Below, in pieces: positions 7,613 through 16,345 of a stretch of 38,901 nt of DNA. How positions within the stretch are numbered: the stretch's first letter is position 1; each line of letters opens with the position of its first letter. The translations under genes and the position numbers were made by a program. Below the pieces are notes generated by a model. The model was not told the DNA's origin. It saw only the letters and a program-made list of their open reading frames with translations, and did no database searches. The stretch is from UBA8522 sp035528895 (GTDB taxonomy: Bacteria; Acidobacteriota; Aminicenantia; Aminicenantales; UBA8522). Location of the stretch: positions 1 to 38,901 of the forward strand of contig DATKXS010000089.1 in assembly GCA_035528895.1 (NCBI GenBank). Reading direction: 5' to 3'.

Positions 7613-8905
7613 ATGAAGTGGGTCTACATAGAAGACATCGGGCAACACGGCGGCGGCGACGTCGAGGTCAGAGGCTGGGTCTATAACAAACGCTCGAGCG
7701 GCAAGGTCCGTTTTCTCATGATTCGCGACGGAACAGGCATTCTCCAGGCGACTTTCTTCAGCTCCGAAAAAGACCACCCCCTTTTCCGCCAGTTCGATGC
7801 TTTGACCCAGGAATCCTCGGTCGTCATCCGAGGCACCGTCCGGGAAGAAAAACGCGCCCCCGGCGGCTACGAACTCGCCGTCAAGGAGATCGAAACACTG
7901 CAAATCGCCCAGGATTATCCGATCACTCCCAAAGAGCACAGTACGCCTTTTCTCATGGAGCACCGCCATCTCTGGCTCCGGTCGCGCAAGCAACACGCCG
8001 TCCTCCAGGTCCGGGCCGAGGTCATCAGGGCCATCCGCGATTTCTTCGATGGGCGCGGCTTCCGTCTGATGGACACGCCTATCCTGACGCCGAGCGCCTG
8101 CGAAGGGACGACGACCCTTTTTGAGACTGAGTATTTCGATCAGAAGGCCTACCTGACGCAGAGCGGCCAGCTCTATAACGAGGCCACGGCCGCCGCCTTC
8201 GGCAAGGTCTATTGCTTCGGACCGACGTTCCGGGCGGAAAGGTCCAAGACCCGACGCCACCTCATCGAGTTCTGGATGGTCGAACCCGAGGTGGCCTTCG
8301 CCACCCTCGAGGACACGATCGAACTCGGCACCGATCTCGTCCTTTTCATCGTGGAAAGAGTGCTGTCTCGTCGCCGGTCCGAACTCGAGGACCTGGAAAG
8401 GGATCCCAAGCCACTCGAGGCCATCGGGAAGCCCTTTGCGCGCTTCACCTACGAAGACATCGTCCCCAAGCTCCAAGAGAAAGGCTCGGCCATGGCCCAC
8501 GGAGACGACTTCGGGGCTCCTGAGGAGACACTCATCTCGGAACTATCGCCTAACCCGGTCTGCATCACCCACTTTCCTGCCAAAATCAAAGCCTTTTATA
8601 TGCAGCCCGACGCCGCCCGTCCCGATCTGGTCTTGGGCGTCGATTTCATGGCCCCCGAAGGTTTTGGCGAGATCATCGGCGGCGGCCAGCGCATTCATGA
8701 CCTCTCCCTGCTGGAACAGCGCCTGCAGGAACACCAGCTGCCGCGTGAAGCCTACGAATGGTATCTGGACCTGCGCCGCTTTGGGGCCTGTCCTCATGCC
8801 GGATTCGGCCTGGGTGTCGAGCGGACAGTCGCCTGGATGTGCGGTCTCAAGCATATCCGCGAGACCATCCCCTTCCCCCGTCTCCTTTATCGCATCTATC
8901 CCTAA
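7613..8905 (+). CDS. asnS: Asparaginyl-tRNA synthetase
   Basis: Class II aminoacyl-tRNA synthetase that charges tRNA-Asn with asparagine in the cytoplasm. An N-terminal OB-fold anticodon-binding domain (about 17-100, VEVRGWVYNKRSSG) is followed by the catalytic core. Motif 2 is at about 205-222 (FRAERSKTRRHLIEF then WMVEPE). Motif 3 is near the C terminus (GFGLGVERTV). The FRAERS-x-TRRH form and WMVEPE are typical of AsnRS rather than AspRS. The length of 430 residues is normal. It heads a long co-directional gene run and is followed by rimO after 13 bases. A direct AsnRS suggests the cell need not rely only on the AspRS plus amidotransferase route for Asn-tRNA. Confidence 0.93.
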   Translation: MKWVYIEDIGQHGGGDVEVRGWVYNKRSSGKVRFLMIRDGTGILQATFFSSEKDHPLFRQFDALTQESSVVIRGTVREEKRAPGGYELAVKEIETLQIAQDYPITPKEHSTPFLMEHRHLWLRSRKQHAVLQVRAEVIRAIRDFFDGRGFRLMDTPILTPSACEGTTTLFETEYFDQKAYLTQSGQLYNEATAAAFGKVYCFGPTFRAERSKTRRHLIEFWMVEPEVAFATLEDTIELGTDLVLFIVERVLSRRRSELEDLERDPKPLEAIGKPFARFTYEDIVPKLQEKGSAMAHGDDFGAPEETLISELSPNPVCITHFPAKIKAFYMQPDAARPDLVLGVDFMAPEGFGEIIGGGQRIHDLSLLEQRLQEHQLPREAYEWYLDLRRFGACPHAGFGLGVERTVAWMCGLKHIRETIPFPRLLYRIYP

Positions 8906-8918
8906 CGGGCCGACGAGA

Positions 8919-10256
8919 ATGCTGTTATCGCGTCCCCGCAAAACGGCTGTCCTCATCAGCTACGGGTGCGCCAAGAACCTGGTGGATAGCGAGGTCATGC
9001 TCGGATACTTGCGCCGGGCGGGTTATACCCTCTCCACAAAACCCGAGAAAGCCGATGTCCTGGTTCTCAACACCTGCGGGTTCATCCAGGCGGCTCGAGA
9101 CGAAGCCGATGAGGCGATCGGAAGAGCCCTCGCTCTCAAACATAAGGATAAAGGCAAAATCGTCGCCGTGGCGGGATGCTTCGTCGAGAGGTATCGGGCC
9201 AAACTGAAGCGGCGCTACCCGGAGGTCGATGTCTGGCTGGGAGTCAAGGATTTCGATCACATCGTCGAAGCCGTCGAGAGGAAGTCTTACCGGCGCGGCC
9301 GGACGACCTTTCTATTGCATCGAGACACCCCCCGCGTGTTGTCCACCCCTCCTTCCTGGGCTTATCTGAAGATTTCCGAGGGCTGTTCCCATGAATGCGC
9401 GTTTTGCGCCATCCCCATGATCAAGGGCCGCTATCGATCCCGGAGCGTCGCTTCGATCGTCGTTGAAGCGCAGGAACTGGGAGCGCGCGGCATCAAAGAA
9501 ATCAACCTGATCTCCCAGGACACGACGTATTTTGACCGGGATGAAGGTCGAAAAGATGGTCTCATCAGACTCCTCCGCCGGCTGGCCGAGGTGCCGGGGA
9601 TCCGCTGGATCAGACTGCTCTACGGGTATCCGGAGGAGATCACACCTGCTTTGCTCGAGGTCATGAAGGAGGACAAGATCTGTTCCTACCTGGATATTCC
9701 GTTCCAGCATTCCGACCGCCGCCTCCTCCGGGCGATGAAAAGAGGCCTGGATGGAAGAAGAGCCCTCCGGCTCATCGAGATGGCCCGAAGGGCACTCCCC
9801 GATGTCGCCATCCGGACTTCTCTCATCGTCGGCTTCCCCGGCGAAGGAAAGCAGGAATTCGCCGGGTTGAAGGGATTCGTCCGGGAAGCGCGGTTCGATC
9901 AGCTGGGCGTTTTCACCTACTCACCGGAAGAAGGAACGGACGCTTTCCGACTGGGTGACCCGGTTCCGGAGGAAGAGAAGTCGGGTCGCCGCGACGAGAT
10001 CATGGCCATCCAAGCGGAGATCGCTGCATCCGTTCAACAGAAATATCTTCATCGGCGGCTCGACGTCCTGATCGAATCTTTCTCCTCGGTGACAAATGGA
10101 AGAACCATCGGCCGGGCGCGCTTCCAGGCCCCGGAAGTAGACGGAGTCGTCCTGGTCGAACGGACTCTCTCCTGCCCACGGGCCTTCCGGCCGATCGAAC
10201 GGGTTGAAATCATCTCGGCGGAAGGATATGATTTACATGGGAAAATCGTCCGATGA
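8919..10256 (+). CDS. rimO: Ribosomal protein S12 methylthiotransferase
   Basis: Radical-SAM enzyme that adds a methylthio group to the conserved aspartate of ribosomal protein uS12. The N-terminal UPF0004 domain has the auxiliary-cluster cysteines C17 (SYGCAKNLVDSE), C53 (NTCGF) and C87 (VAGC). The radical-SAM triad C156-x3-C160-x2-C163 is in EGCSHECAFC. A TRAM domain ends the protein. The SYGCAKNLVDSEVMLG opening is the RimO form rather than MiaB. The frame is open further upstream, but the ATG at 8919 gives the normal length of 445 residues and starts 13 bases after asnS. The stop overlaps the pgpA start by four bases. Confidence 0.92.
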   Translation: MLLSRPRKTAVLISYGCAKNLVDSEVMLGYLRRAGYTLSTKPEKADVLVLNTCGFIQAARDEADEAIGRALALKHKDKGKIVAVAGCFVERYRAKLKRRYPEVDVWLGVKDFDHIVEAVERKSYRRGRTTFLLHRDTPRVLSTPPSWAYLKISEGCSHECAFCAIPMIKGRYRSRSVASIVVEAQELGARGIKEINLISQDTTYFDRDEGRKDGLIRLLRRLAEVPGIRWIRLLYGYPEEITPALLEVMKEDKICSYLDIPFQHSDRRLLRAMKRGLDGRRALRLIEMARRALPDVAIRTSLIVGFPGEGKQEFAGLKGFVREARFDQLGVFTYSPEEGTDAFRLGDPVPEEEKSGRRDEIMAIQAEIAASVQQKYLHRRLDVLIESFSSVTNGRTIGRARFQAPEVDGVVLVERTLSCPRAFRPIERVEIISAEGYDLHGKIVR

Positions 10257-10702
10257 AATACCTCTGGAGGGTCATCGCCACTTTTTTCGGCCTGGGCTTA
10301 TTCCCCATCGCTCCCGGAACCCTGGCCAGCCTGGTCGTCGTCCTTATCTATAAGTATTCGATCCATGGTCTGGGCTGGCCGTATCTTCTTCTTATCCTGT
10401 GCGCTCTCCTGATCCTGGGTACGCACGCCGCTTCTTTCTATTCCTCCGAGCTGAAGAGAACAGACCCCAGTTGCGTGGTCATCGATGAGGCGGCCGGCCA
10501 GCTCCTCGTCCTCCTCTTTGTCCTTCCCGAGTGGACATCCCTCATCGCCGGCTTCCTGCTTTTCCGTTTCTTCGACATCGTCAAGCCCTTTCCCATCCGC
10601 CGGGCGGAGAGGCTTCCTGCCGGTTGGGGTATCATGGCCGATGACCTCTTGGCCGCCCTGATGGCCAAGGCGGTCCTCCACCTCTTCATTTACCTGAAGT
10701 GA
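10253..10702 (+). CDS. pgpA: Phosphatidylglycerophosphatase A
   Basis: Small integral membrane phosphatase (149 residues) that dephosphorylates phosphatidylglycerol phosphate to phosphatidylglycerol. Family features are the N-terminal GLGLFPIAPGTLAS segment, the acidic VIDEAAGQ motif, RFFDIVKPFPI and the C-terminal GIMADDLLAAL metal-binding segment, with about four hydrophobic stretches between them. It overlaps rimO by ATGA and cinA by GTGA. Together with plsY and gpsA further along it makes this run partly a glycerophospholipid cluster. Confidence 0.92.
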   Translation: MKYLWRVIATFFGLGLFPIAPGTLASLVVVLIYKYSIHGLGWPYLLLILCALLILGTHAASFYSSELKRTDPSCVVIDEAAGQLLVLLFVLPEWTSLIAGFLLFRFFDIVKPFPIRRAERLPAGWGIMADDLLAALMAKAVLHLFIYLK

Positions 10703-11985
10703 AAAAAGTGCTTCCCGGCCGAGTCGAGATCATCGCCGTCGGCTCCGAGCTTCTCGGCCCCGATTTCCTGGATACGAATTCTCTCTATCTCAGCGCCCGC
10801 CTCAACGAATTGGGGTGGGAGGTTGCTTTCAAGACGATCGTGGGTGACCAGGAGAATGACCTGCGGCTGCGGCTCCGTGAAGCGCTGCGGCGGACAGATC
10901 TGGTGTTCGTCATGGGCGGATTGGGTCCGACCAGCGACGACATCACCACCAGAGTCGTGGCCAGGACGGTGCGCAGAAAGCTGGTCCTTGACAAAGATAC
11001 TCTCAAGGCGCTCGAGACCCGCTTGCGGCGGCGCCAGATTCCCCTTTCGGCGGCCAACAGGAAACAGGCTTATGTCGTTAAAGGCGCCGAGGTCATCCCG
11101 AACAAGAACGGGACCGCTCCGGGGCAATGGCTGACCGTGGGCCGAAGACTGCTCATCCTTCTTCCCGGACCTCCGCACGAGCTCAAACTCATGTGTGAAG
11201 AGAATGTCTGGCCTGTCCTGACAAAGAAGCGCCGCGGCTTTCTTGTCCGCGGAATCCTCAAGACGACGGGGCTGGCGGAATCGATGGTTGAAACGCTCAT
11301 CTCAGACCTTTATCCGCGAAGGGATGACCTGAACGTGACCGTTCTCGCCTCTCCCGGACAGATCGAAGTTCATTTGACAGCTTTCTCGGCGGTGAGCCCT
11401 CTCCTGGCCGAGCGTAAGCTCCGACGGCTGAAGTCCCGGCTGGCCCGCCGAATAAGAGACTACGTTTTCTCCCAGACCGGAGAATCGTTAGAGGAAGTGG
11501 TCGGCGGGCTGCTGAGAAAATCGAATAAAACGCTGGCCGTTGCCGAATCATGCAGCGGCGGCTTGATCGGCCACCGTTTGACCAATGTGCCCGGGAGCTC
11601 CGCGTATTTCCGGGAAGGGGTAATCGCCTACAGCAACGCCGCCAAAATCGACCTGTTGTTTGTCTCGTCTGAGCTGATCGAAACTCACGGCGCGGTCAGT
11701 CTTCAGACAGCCAAGGCCATGGCCCACGGCGTGCGCAGACGCGCCCGGGCCGACTTCGGCTTGTCTGTCACCGGGATCGCCGGTCCATCGGGTGGGACTT
11801 CGGACAAACCCGTCGGCCTTGTCTTCATCGCCCTCGCCTGGCGGGGCGGCACCGAAGTCCAGAAAAACCTGTTCCCGGGAACGCGCGACCGGATCAAAAT
11901 CCAATCCGCTCAAAAGGCCCTGGACATCTTGAGACGTCATCTTCTCCTGGAGGTTCGGACAGCCAAGAAGAGGAAAAAGCCGTGA
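10699..11985 (+). CDS. cinA: CinA, competence/damage-inducible protein with nicotinamide-nucleotide amidase domain
   Basis: Two-domain protein of 428 residues. The N-terminal MoCF/COG1058 domain (about 8-180) has VGSELLGPDFLDTNS and GGLGPTSDD, linked to ADP-ribose pyrophosphatase activity in this family. The C-terminal CinA/PncC domain (about 270-420) has AVAESCSGG, the VIAYSN segment and SVTGIAGPSGG. The C-terminal domain deamidates NMN to nicotinic acid mononucleotide, recycling NAD breakdown products. The start is GTG at 10699, sharing GTGA with the pgpA stop. The stop likewise shares GTGA with the thpR start. Both couplings support the non-ATG starts. Confidence 0.92.
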   Translation: MKKVLPGRVEIIAVGSELLGPDFLDTNSLYLSARLNELGWEVAFKTIVGDQENDLRLRLREALRRTDLVFVMGGLGPTSDDITTRVVARTVRRKLVLDKDTLKALETRLRRRQIPLSAANRKQAYVVKGAEVIPNKNGTAPGQWLTVGRRLLILLPGPPHELKLMCEENVWPVLTKKRRGFLVRGILKTTGLAESMVETLISDLYPRRDDLNVTVLASPGQIEVHLTAFSAVSPLLAERKLRRLKSRLARRIRDYVFSQTGESLEEVVGGLLRKSNKTLAVAESCSGGLIGHRLTNVPGSSAYFREGVIAYSNAAKIDLLFVSSELIETHGAVSLQTAKAMAHGVRRRARADFGLSVTGIAGPSGGTSDKPVGLVFIALAWRGGTEVQKNLFPGTRDRIKIQSAQKALDILRRHLLLEVRTAKKRKKP

Positions 11986-12539
11986 GGACATTCATCGCCA
12001 TCGACCTGGATGAGGCGCTGAAGAAGAGCTTGGCGGCGCTGGTCGACGAACTCAGGCCGCTGGCCGGAAATGTCCGCTGGGTCGGCGATTCCGGAATGCA
12101 CCTGACCTTGAAGTTTCTGGGAGAAATCCCGGAAGAGGATGCAGCCGGGATTTCCTCAGTCCTGGGAGAGATCGCCGGGCGGCATCGGCCTTTTCCGCTC
12201 CTTCTCCAGGGCACGGGGGCTTTTCCCCCGGGACGGCGAAATCCCCGTGTCTTTTGGGTCGGCGCAGTGCCGGTCCCAGGCCTGGTTTCGCTCCAGGAAG
12301 AAATCGAGAGAGAAATGGAAAAGCGGGGATTCGAGCGGGAACGGCGGCCCTTCCGTCCGCATCTCACTCTCGGCCGGGTCAAGTTCCCCTCCCCCCTTGA
12401 TGGGCTGCTCCAGGAATTGCAGCGACACCAGGAGCGGATGTTCGGGGAGATGAACGTTCGCCGATTCGTTTTCTTCCAGAGCATCCTCAAGCCCTCGGGA
12501 GCCGAATACACCGTTCTCAAGGAGCTCGCTCTAGGATGA
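11982..12539 (+). CDS. thpR: RNA 2',3'-cyclic 3'-phosphodiesterase (LigT/ThpR family)
   Basis: 2H phosphoesterase of 185 residues that opens 2',3'-cyclic phosphates on RNA ends. The two family tetrads are clear: H40 in MHLTLKFLG and H127 in RPHLTLGR. The N terminus MRTFIAIDL is characteristic. The start is GTG within a GTGA overlap with cinA, and the stop overlaps the plsY ATG by four bases. The cinA-thpR adjacency recurs in bacteria, which supports both calls. The physiological RNA substrate is not evident. Confidence 0.92.
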   Translation: MRTFIAIDLDEALKKSLAALVDELRPLAGNVRWVGDSGMHLTLKFLGEIPEEDAAGISSVLGEIAGRHRPFPLLLQGTGAFPPGRRNPRVFWVGAVPVPGLVSLQEEIEREMEKRGFERERRPFRPHLTLGRVKFPSPLDGLLQELQRHQERMFGEMNVRRFVFFQSILKPSGAEYTVLKELALG

Positions 12540-13141
12540 AAATATTCTGGATAGGTCTAGCCTATTTTATCGGTTCTCTCCCCTCCGGTTATCTGATCTT
12601 CCGGTTGAGGGAGAAGAAAGATATCCGCAGCTACGGGAGCCGGAGCACCGGAGCCACCAATGTCCTCAGGCTCAAGGGCTGGCGATACGCCATTCCAGTC
12701 GCCGTCGTCGATGTCCTGAAGTCGGCTCTTCCCGTCTGGTACGCTCTGAGGACTTTCCCGGCCGACCGCGGAGTCGCTTTCGGCGTCGCTTTCATGGCCG
12801 TCCTCGGGCATTGCTTCCCTGTATTCATCAAGTTCAGGGGCGGCAAGGGCGTGGCCACCGCCATGGGAGCCTTTGCGGTGTTGGCGACCGGGCCATTTCT
12901 TTTGAGCCTGGCTGTTTTTGGAGGTGTCGTCGCGGCCACCCGGTATGTCTCTCTTGGGTCGCTGCTGGCCGCTCTGTCCTTTCCTCTAATCGTTTTCTTT
13001 TGGCGTGGGGATACAGGGCTCGCCCTGCTCGGCCTGACCATATTTGCTCTGATCGCTCTCCGGCACGCCGTCAACATCAAACGGCTGGTCAAGGGGGAGG
13101 AGCGAAAACTCGGACAGAAGATCAGCGTGGAGGAAGCTTAG
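12536..13141 (+). CDS. plsY: Acyl-phosphate:glycerol-3-phosphate acyltransferase
   Basis: Polytopic membrane acyltransferase (201 residues) that makes lysophosphatidic acid from acyl-phosphate and glycerol-3-phosphate, the first step of phospholipid synthesis. Three family motifs are visible: GSLPSGYLI followed by GSRSTGATNVLR near the N terminus, FRGGKGVATAMG in the middle and the C-terminal RHAVNIKRL. At least five hydrophobic segments fit the family topology. No plsX, which supplies the acyl-phosphate, is in the window. It overlaps thpR by ATGA, and gpsA, the source of its other substrate, starts directly after its stop. Confidence 0.94.
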   Translation: MKIFWIGLAYFIGSLPSGYLIFRLREKKDIRSYGSRSTGATNVLRLKGWRYAIPVAVVDVLKSALPVWYALRTFPADRGVAFGVAFMAVLGHCFPVFIKFRGGKGVATAMGAFAVLATGPFLLSLAVFGGVVAATRYVSLGSLLAALSFPLIVFFWRGDTGLALLGLTIFALIALRHAVNIKRLVKGEERKLGQKISVEEA

Positions 13142-14137
13142 ATGGATGCGGCGGTCATCGGCGGGGGAAGTTGGGGTTCAGCCTTCGCCTTCCACCTCGG
13201 ACGCCTCCATCAGAAAATACTCCTCTGGGTCCGGGAAATCGAGGTTTATAAAGATCTCCAGGAGAATCGGCAGAACAGTGTATTCCTGCCGGGGTTCCAG
13301 TTTCCGTCCGAGGTCGCCTTCTCTACCGATATCCAGGGAACGGCATCCTCTGCTCCGATCCTTTTCATGGCTGTTCCCTCCCGCTTTTGCCGGCCGCTGT
13401 TCGAAAATATTGCGCCCGTCCTGAAAAGGCACCAGATCGTCGTCAGCCTGACCAAAGGAATAGAAGAAGGTACGCTCAAGAGGATGACCGAGGTGATGGG
13501 CGAGGTCTTTTCCCGGTCGGCCTGCCCCCGTCTGGCCGTCCTCAGCGGCCCGAGTTTCGCCCGGGAGGTAGCCGAAAAACTTCCCACCGCCGTGGTCATA
13601 GCCTCTGAAGATGCGGAGGCCGCCAGGACTATCCAGCACTTCATCTCCAATATCCATTTCCGGGCCTACACCAGCGGCGATGTCACCGGGGTCGAGCTGG
13701 CTGGGGCGCTGAAAAATGTGATTGCCGTGGCCGCCGGTATCTCGGACGCCCTGCGCTTCGGTCATAATCCGCGTGCCGCCCTGATCACTCGGGGCGTCGC
13801 CGAAATGACCCGGCTCGGTCTCCGCTGCGGAGCCCAAAAAGAGACCTTCCTGGGCCTGGCCGGCATCGGCGACCTGGTCCTGACCTGTACTGCCCAGCAG
13901 AGCCGCAATTATCATGTCGGCTATGAACTGGGCAAGGGGCGACGGCTGTCCGAGATCCTGGCGGAAACGAAAATGGTCGCCGAAGGGATAACCACAACCA
14001 TATCCGTCCGAGACCTCGCCGGCAGGGAGGAAGTCGAGATGCCGATCTGCACGGAGGTCTACCGGGTCCTCTATGAGAACAAGAACCCGGAGGAGTCCGT
14101 GCGGGACTTGATGTTGCGGGCGCTTAAGGTAGAATAG
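13142..14137 (+). CDS. gpsA: Glycerol-3-phosphate dehydrogenase [NAD(P)+]
   Basis: Cytosolic enzyme (331 residues) reducing dihydroxyacetone phosphate to sn-glycerol-3-phosphate, the backbone used by PlsY. The N-terminal Rossmann motif is AVIGGGSWGSA (4-14). Catalytic lysines are K105 in SLTKGIE and K191 in GALKNVIA. The family GHNPRAALITRG segment follows. The ATG abuts the plsY stop with no gap. The plsY-gpsA pairing is common and functionally coherent. The 3' end contains a possible promoter for the next gene. Confidence 0.95.
   Translation: MDAAVIGGGSWGSAFAFHLGRLHQKILLWVREIEVYKDLQENRQNSVFLPGFQFPSEVAFSTDIQGTASSAPILFMAVPSRFCRPLFENIAPVLKRHQIVVSLTKGIEEGTLKRMTEVMGEVFSRSACPRLAVLSGPSFAREVAEKLPTAVVIASEDAEAARTIQHFISNIHFRAYTSGDVTGVELAGALKNVIAVAAGISDALRFGHNPRAALITRGVAEMTRLGLRCGAQKETFLGLAGIGDLVLTCTAQQSRNYHVGYELGKGRRLSEILAETKMVAEGITTTISVRDLAGREEVEMPICTEVYRVLYENKNPEESVRDLMLRALKVE
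14108..14135 (+). promoter_or_regulatory. Possible internal promoter for the TPR lipoprotein gene
   Basis: TTGATG (14108-14113) and TAGAAT (14130-14135) are 16 bases apart, inside the last codons of gpsA. Transcription would start about 57 bases before the TPR gene ATG. This is a reasonable sigma70 match, but it lies in coding sequence, so chance is a real alternative. Confidence 0.4.
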
Positions 14138-14199
14138 ATGGCGGCACGAGATCAGTGGTTCGAAGGCAGGCCATAGCAAAAAAGGAAGGAAAGAAAGAA

Positions 14200-14997
14200 A
14201 TGATGATGGAGAAAAGCAAAACAAAAATCATTTTGATCGGATTGTGTCTAAGCTTGGTGACCTGCGCCTCCTCCCAGAAAAAACTCCAGGAGGCCCGAGA
14301 GAAGGACCCCCAATACCAGTACTCCATGGGAGCCTTCTACCTGAACAACAACAACTTGGACGAGGCCATCAGGTACTTCCAAAGGGCGCTCGCCCAGGAC
14401 TCGCGTCATTTTCAATCGCTGAACGCACTGGGACTCGTCTATTCCATGAAGGGCAACTTCCCGGAGGCCGAGAAGGCTTTCCTGAAGTGCCTGGAGATCT
14501 TTCCCGGCTTTGTCGAAGCCCGCAACAACCTGGGCATGATCTATCAGGAGATGGGCTTCCCCGATAGGGCTGAGGCGGAGTTCAAAAAAGTGGTTGCCGA
14601 CCCGGCCTATTCCACCAAAGAATTGCCTTACTACAACCTGGCGCGACTGTATTCGATCCGGCAGGACTGGGAGGACGCCCTTTTCTATGTGGAGAAAGCT
14701 CTCCAGGCTAATGCCCGCTATCACCGGGGCTATGCGCTCAAAGGATATATCATGGAGAGCCAGGACAGGTTCGTCGAGGCCATCGAGTGCTACAAGGAAG
14801 CAGTCAAGCAGCTCCCCGTTGACGTCACCTACAATTTCAACCTGGCCGCCGCCTATTTCAAGAACGGAGAGTTTCGTTCCGCCGAAGAGATCCTGGAGAA
14901 GATCTTGCCTCTGATCACCGACCCGGAGATGAAACAGAACGCCGACTCTTACCTGAAAACGATCCGGGAGAAAGAAAAAGGGATGGCCCGGGGCTAA
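14200..14997 (+). CDS. TPR-repeat lipoprotein
   Basis: Protein of 265 residues with an N-terminal lipoprotein-like signal: KSKTK, a hydrophobic stretch, then LVTC with C22 as the presumed lipidated residue. Threonine at -1 is a slightly atypical lipobox. The rest is about five to six tetratricopeptide repeats (YSMGAFYLNNNNLDEAIRYF, NALGLVYSMKGNFPEAEKAF, NNLGMIYQEMGFPDRAEAEF and so on), a protein-interaction solenoid. The pattern recalls PilF/PilW-like lipoproteins of type IV pilus assembly, but no pilus genes are near, so that role is not claimed. The chosen ATG follows GGAAGGA (14184-14190); longer in-frame starts lack a signal-like N terminus. The stop overlaps the convergent ahcY stop. Confidence 0.8.
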   Translation: MMMEKSKTKIILIGLCLSLVTCASSQKKLQEAREKDPQYQYSMGAFYLNNNNLDEAIRYFQRALAQDSRHFQSLNALGLVYSMKGNFPEAEKAFLKCLEIFPGFVEARNNLGMIYQEMGFPDRAEAEFKKVVADPAYSTKELPYYNLARLYSIRQDWEDALFYVEKALQANARYHRGYALKGYIMESQDRFVEAIECYKEAVKQLPVDVTYNFNLAAAYFKNGEFRSAEEILEKILPLITDPEMKQNADSYLKTIREKEKGMARG

Positions 14998-16250
14998 GTT
15001 CCCTCTTCCCAAGCCGCCAGGTACTGTTTTTGCTCGGCGCTCAATTGATCGATCCGGATCCCCATCGACCGCAGTTTGAGCCGGGCGATCTGTTCGTCGA
15101 TCTCCCGGGGAACGCCATGTACCTCTTTGGCCAGTGCCCTGCCCTTCCGGCTGAGATAGAGAACGCTCAAGGCCTGGTTGGCAAAACTCATGTCCATGAC
15201 CATGGCGGGGTGCCCCTCGGCGGCCGTCAGGTTAATCAACCGGCCCTCGCCTAACAGATAGATCTTTCGGCCGTTGCGCAGTTCGTACTCCTCCACGAAC
15301 TCCCGGATCCTCCGTTTTCTTTTGGCCAGAGACGCGAGAGCGGGAATATCGATCTCGACGTTGAAATGGCCGGAATTGGCGACGATGGCGCCGTCCTTCA
15401 TCCTGATGAAATGCCGCCGAGTGAGGACGGCCTTGTCTCCGGTGACGGTGACGAAGACATCGCCCACCGAAGCGGCCGCTTCGATCGACATGACCTCGAA
15501 ACCGTCCATAACGGCCTCCAGCGCCCGCAGCGGATCGACCTCGCAGATGATCACTATGGCACCGGCTCCCTTCGCCCGCATGGCCACTCCCCGGCCGCAC
15601 CAGCCATAACCGGCGACGACGAAGTGGAGACCGGCCAGGAGGATGTTCGTCGCCCGGAGAATTCCGTCGATCGTGCTCTGTCCGGTTCCGTAACGGTTAT
15701 CGAAGAGATGCTTGGTGTTGGCGTCATTGACGGCGATGATGGGATAGTCAAGGACTCCCTTGGCGGCCATGCTTCTCAGGCGGATGACACCGGTGGTCGT
15801 CTCCTCTGTCCCGCCCACGACGTTCTTGAGCAACGCCCGGCGGCGGGAGTGGAGGGTGCTGACCAGGTCCGCCCCGTCGTCCAGGGTGATCTGGGGACGA
15901 TGATTGATGGCTTTGTTGATATGCCGATAGTAGGTCGCGTTGTCCTCGCCCTTGATGGCGAATACGGGCAGGCGCAAGTATTTGACCATGGCGGCGGCGA
16001 CGTCATCCTGGGTGCTCAGAGGGTTGGAGGCAGTGAGGCGCAGATCGGCGCCGCCCAGCTTCAGGGCTTCCATCAGATTGCCGGTCTCGCTGGTGACATG
16101 GAGGCAGGCCGAGATCCGAAGCCCGCGCAGCGGTTTCTGCCGGGCGAATTTTTTCTTGATGGAATCGAGGACGGGCATAAATCGTCCCGCCCATTCGATC
16201 TTGAGCCGGCCCTGAGAGGCCATTCTGAGGTCTCTGACGTCGTATTCCAT
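14994..16250 (-). CDS. ahcY: Adenosylhomocysteinase
   Basis: NAD-dependent hydrolase that splits S-adenosylhomocysteine to adenosine and homocysteine, relieving product inhibition of methyltransferases. Key residues are H51 (CLHVTSETGNL), D124-D125, E150 (GGTEETTTG), K180, D184 and N185 (TKHLFDNRYG) and the NAD loop GYGWCGRG (214-221). At 418 residues it is the shorter form, lacking the roughly 40-residue insert of many bacterial and plant enzymes, as in archaeal and Thermotoga-like proteins. GGAAGGAAG lies just upstream of the ATG. It follows metK by 95 bases on the same strand, so SAM synthesis and SAH removal are probably co-expressed. I searched the gap for a SAH-riboswitch core and saw none. 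Confidence 0.95.
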   Translation of the reverse strand: MEYDVRDLRMASQGRLKIEWAGRFMPVLDSIKKKFARQKPLRGLRISACLHVTSETGNLMEALKLGGADLRLTASNPLSTQDDVAAAMVKYLRLPVFAIKGEDNATYYRHINKAINHRPQITLDDGADLVSTLHSRRRALLKNVVGGTEETTTGVIRLRSMAAKGVLDYPIIAVNDANTKHLFDNRYGTGQSTIDGILRATNILLAGLHFVVAGYGWCGRGVAMRAKGAGAIVIICEVDPLRALEAVMDGFEVMSIEAAASVGDVFVTVTGDKAVLTRRHFIRMKDGAIVANSGHFNVEIDIPALASLAKRKRRIREFVEEYELRNGRKIYLLGEGRLINLTAAEGHPAMVMDMSFANQALSVLYLSRKGRALAKEVHGVPREIDEQIARLKLRSMGIRIDQLSAEQKQYLAAWEEGT

Positions 16251-16345
16251 GTTCTTCCTTCCCTTGGTGGATTCCCCTGCGGCGTCCCGGAATGTTCTCG
16301 CCGATTCCTCCCCTGTCCTTGGGACACAGACGGCGGCCGAGGCCC

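Noticed and set aside
16251..16345. SAH or SAM riboswitch between or before metK and ahcY
   Set aside because: No SAH-riboswitch core is visible in the 95-bp gap, and the predicted metK leader of about 35 bases is too short for a SAM riboswitch.
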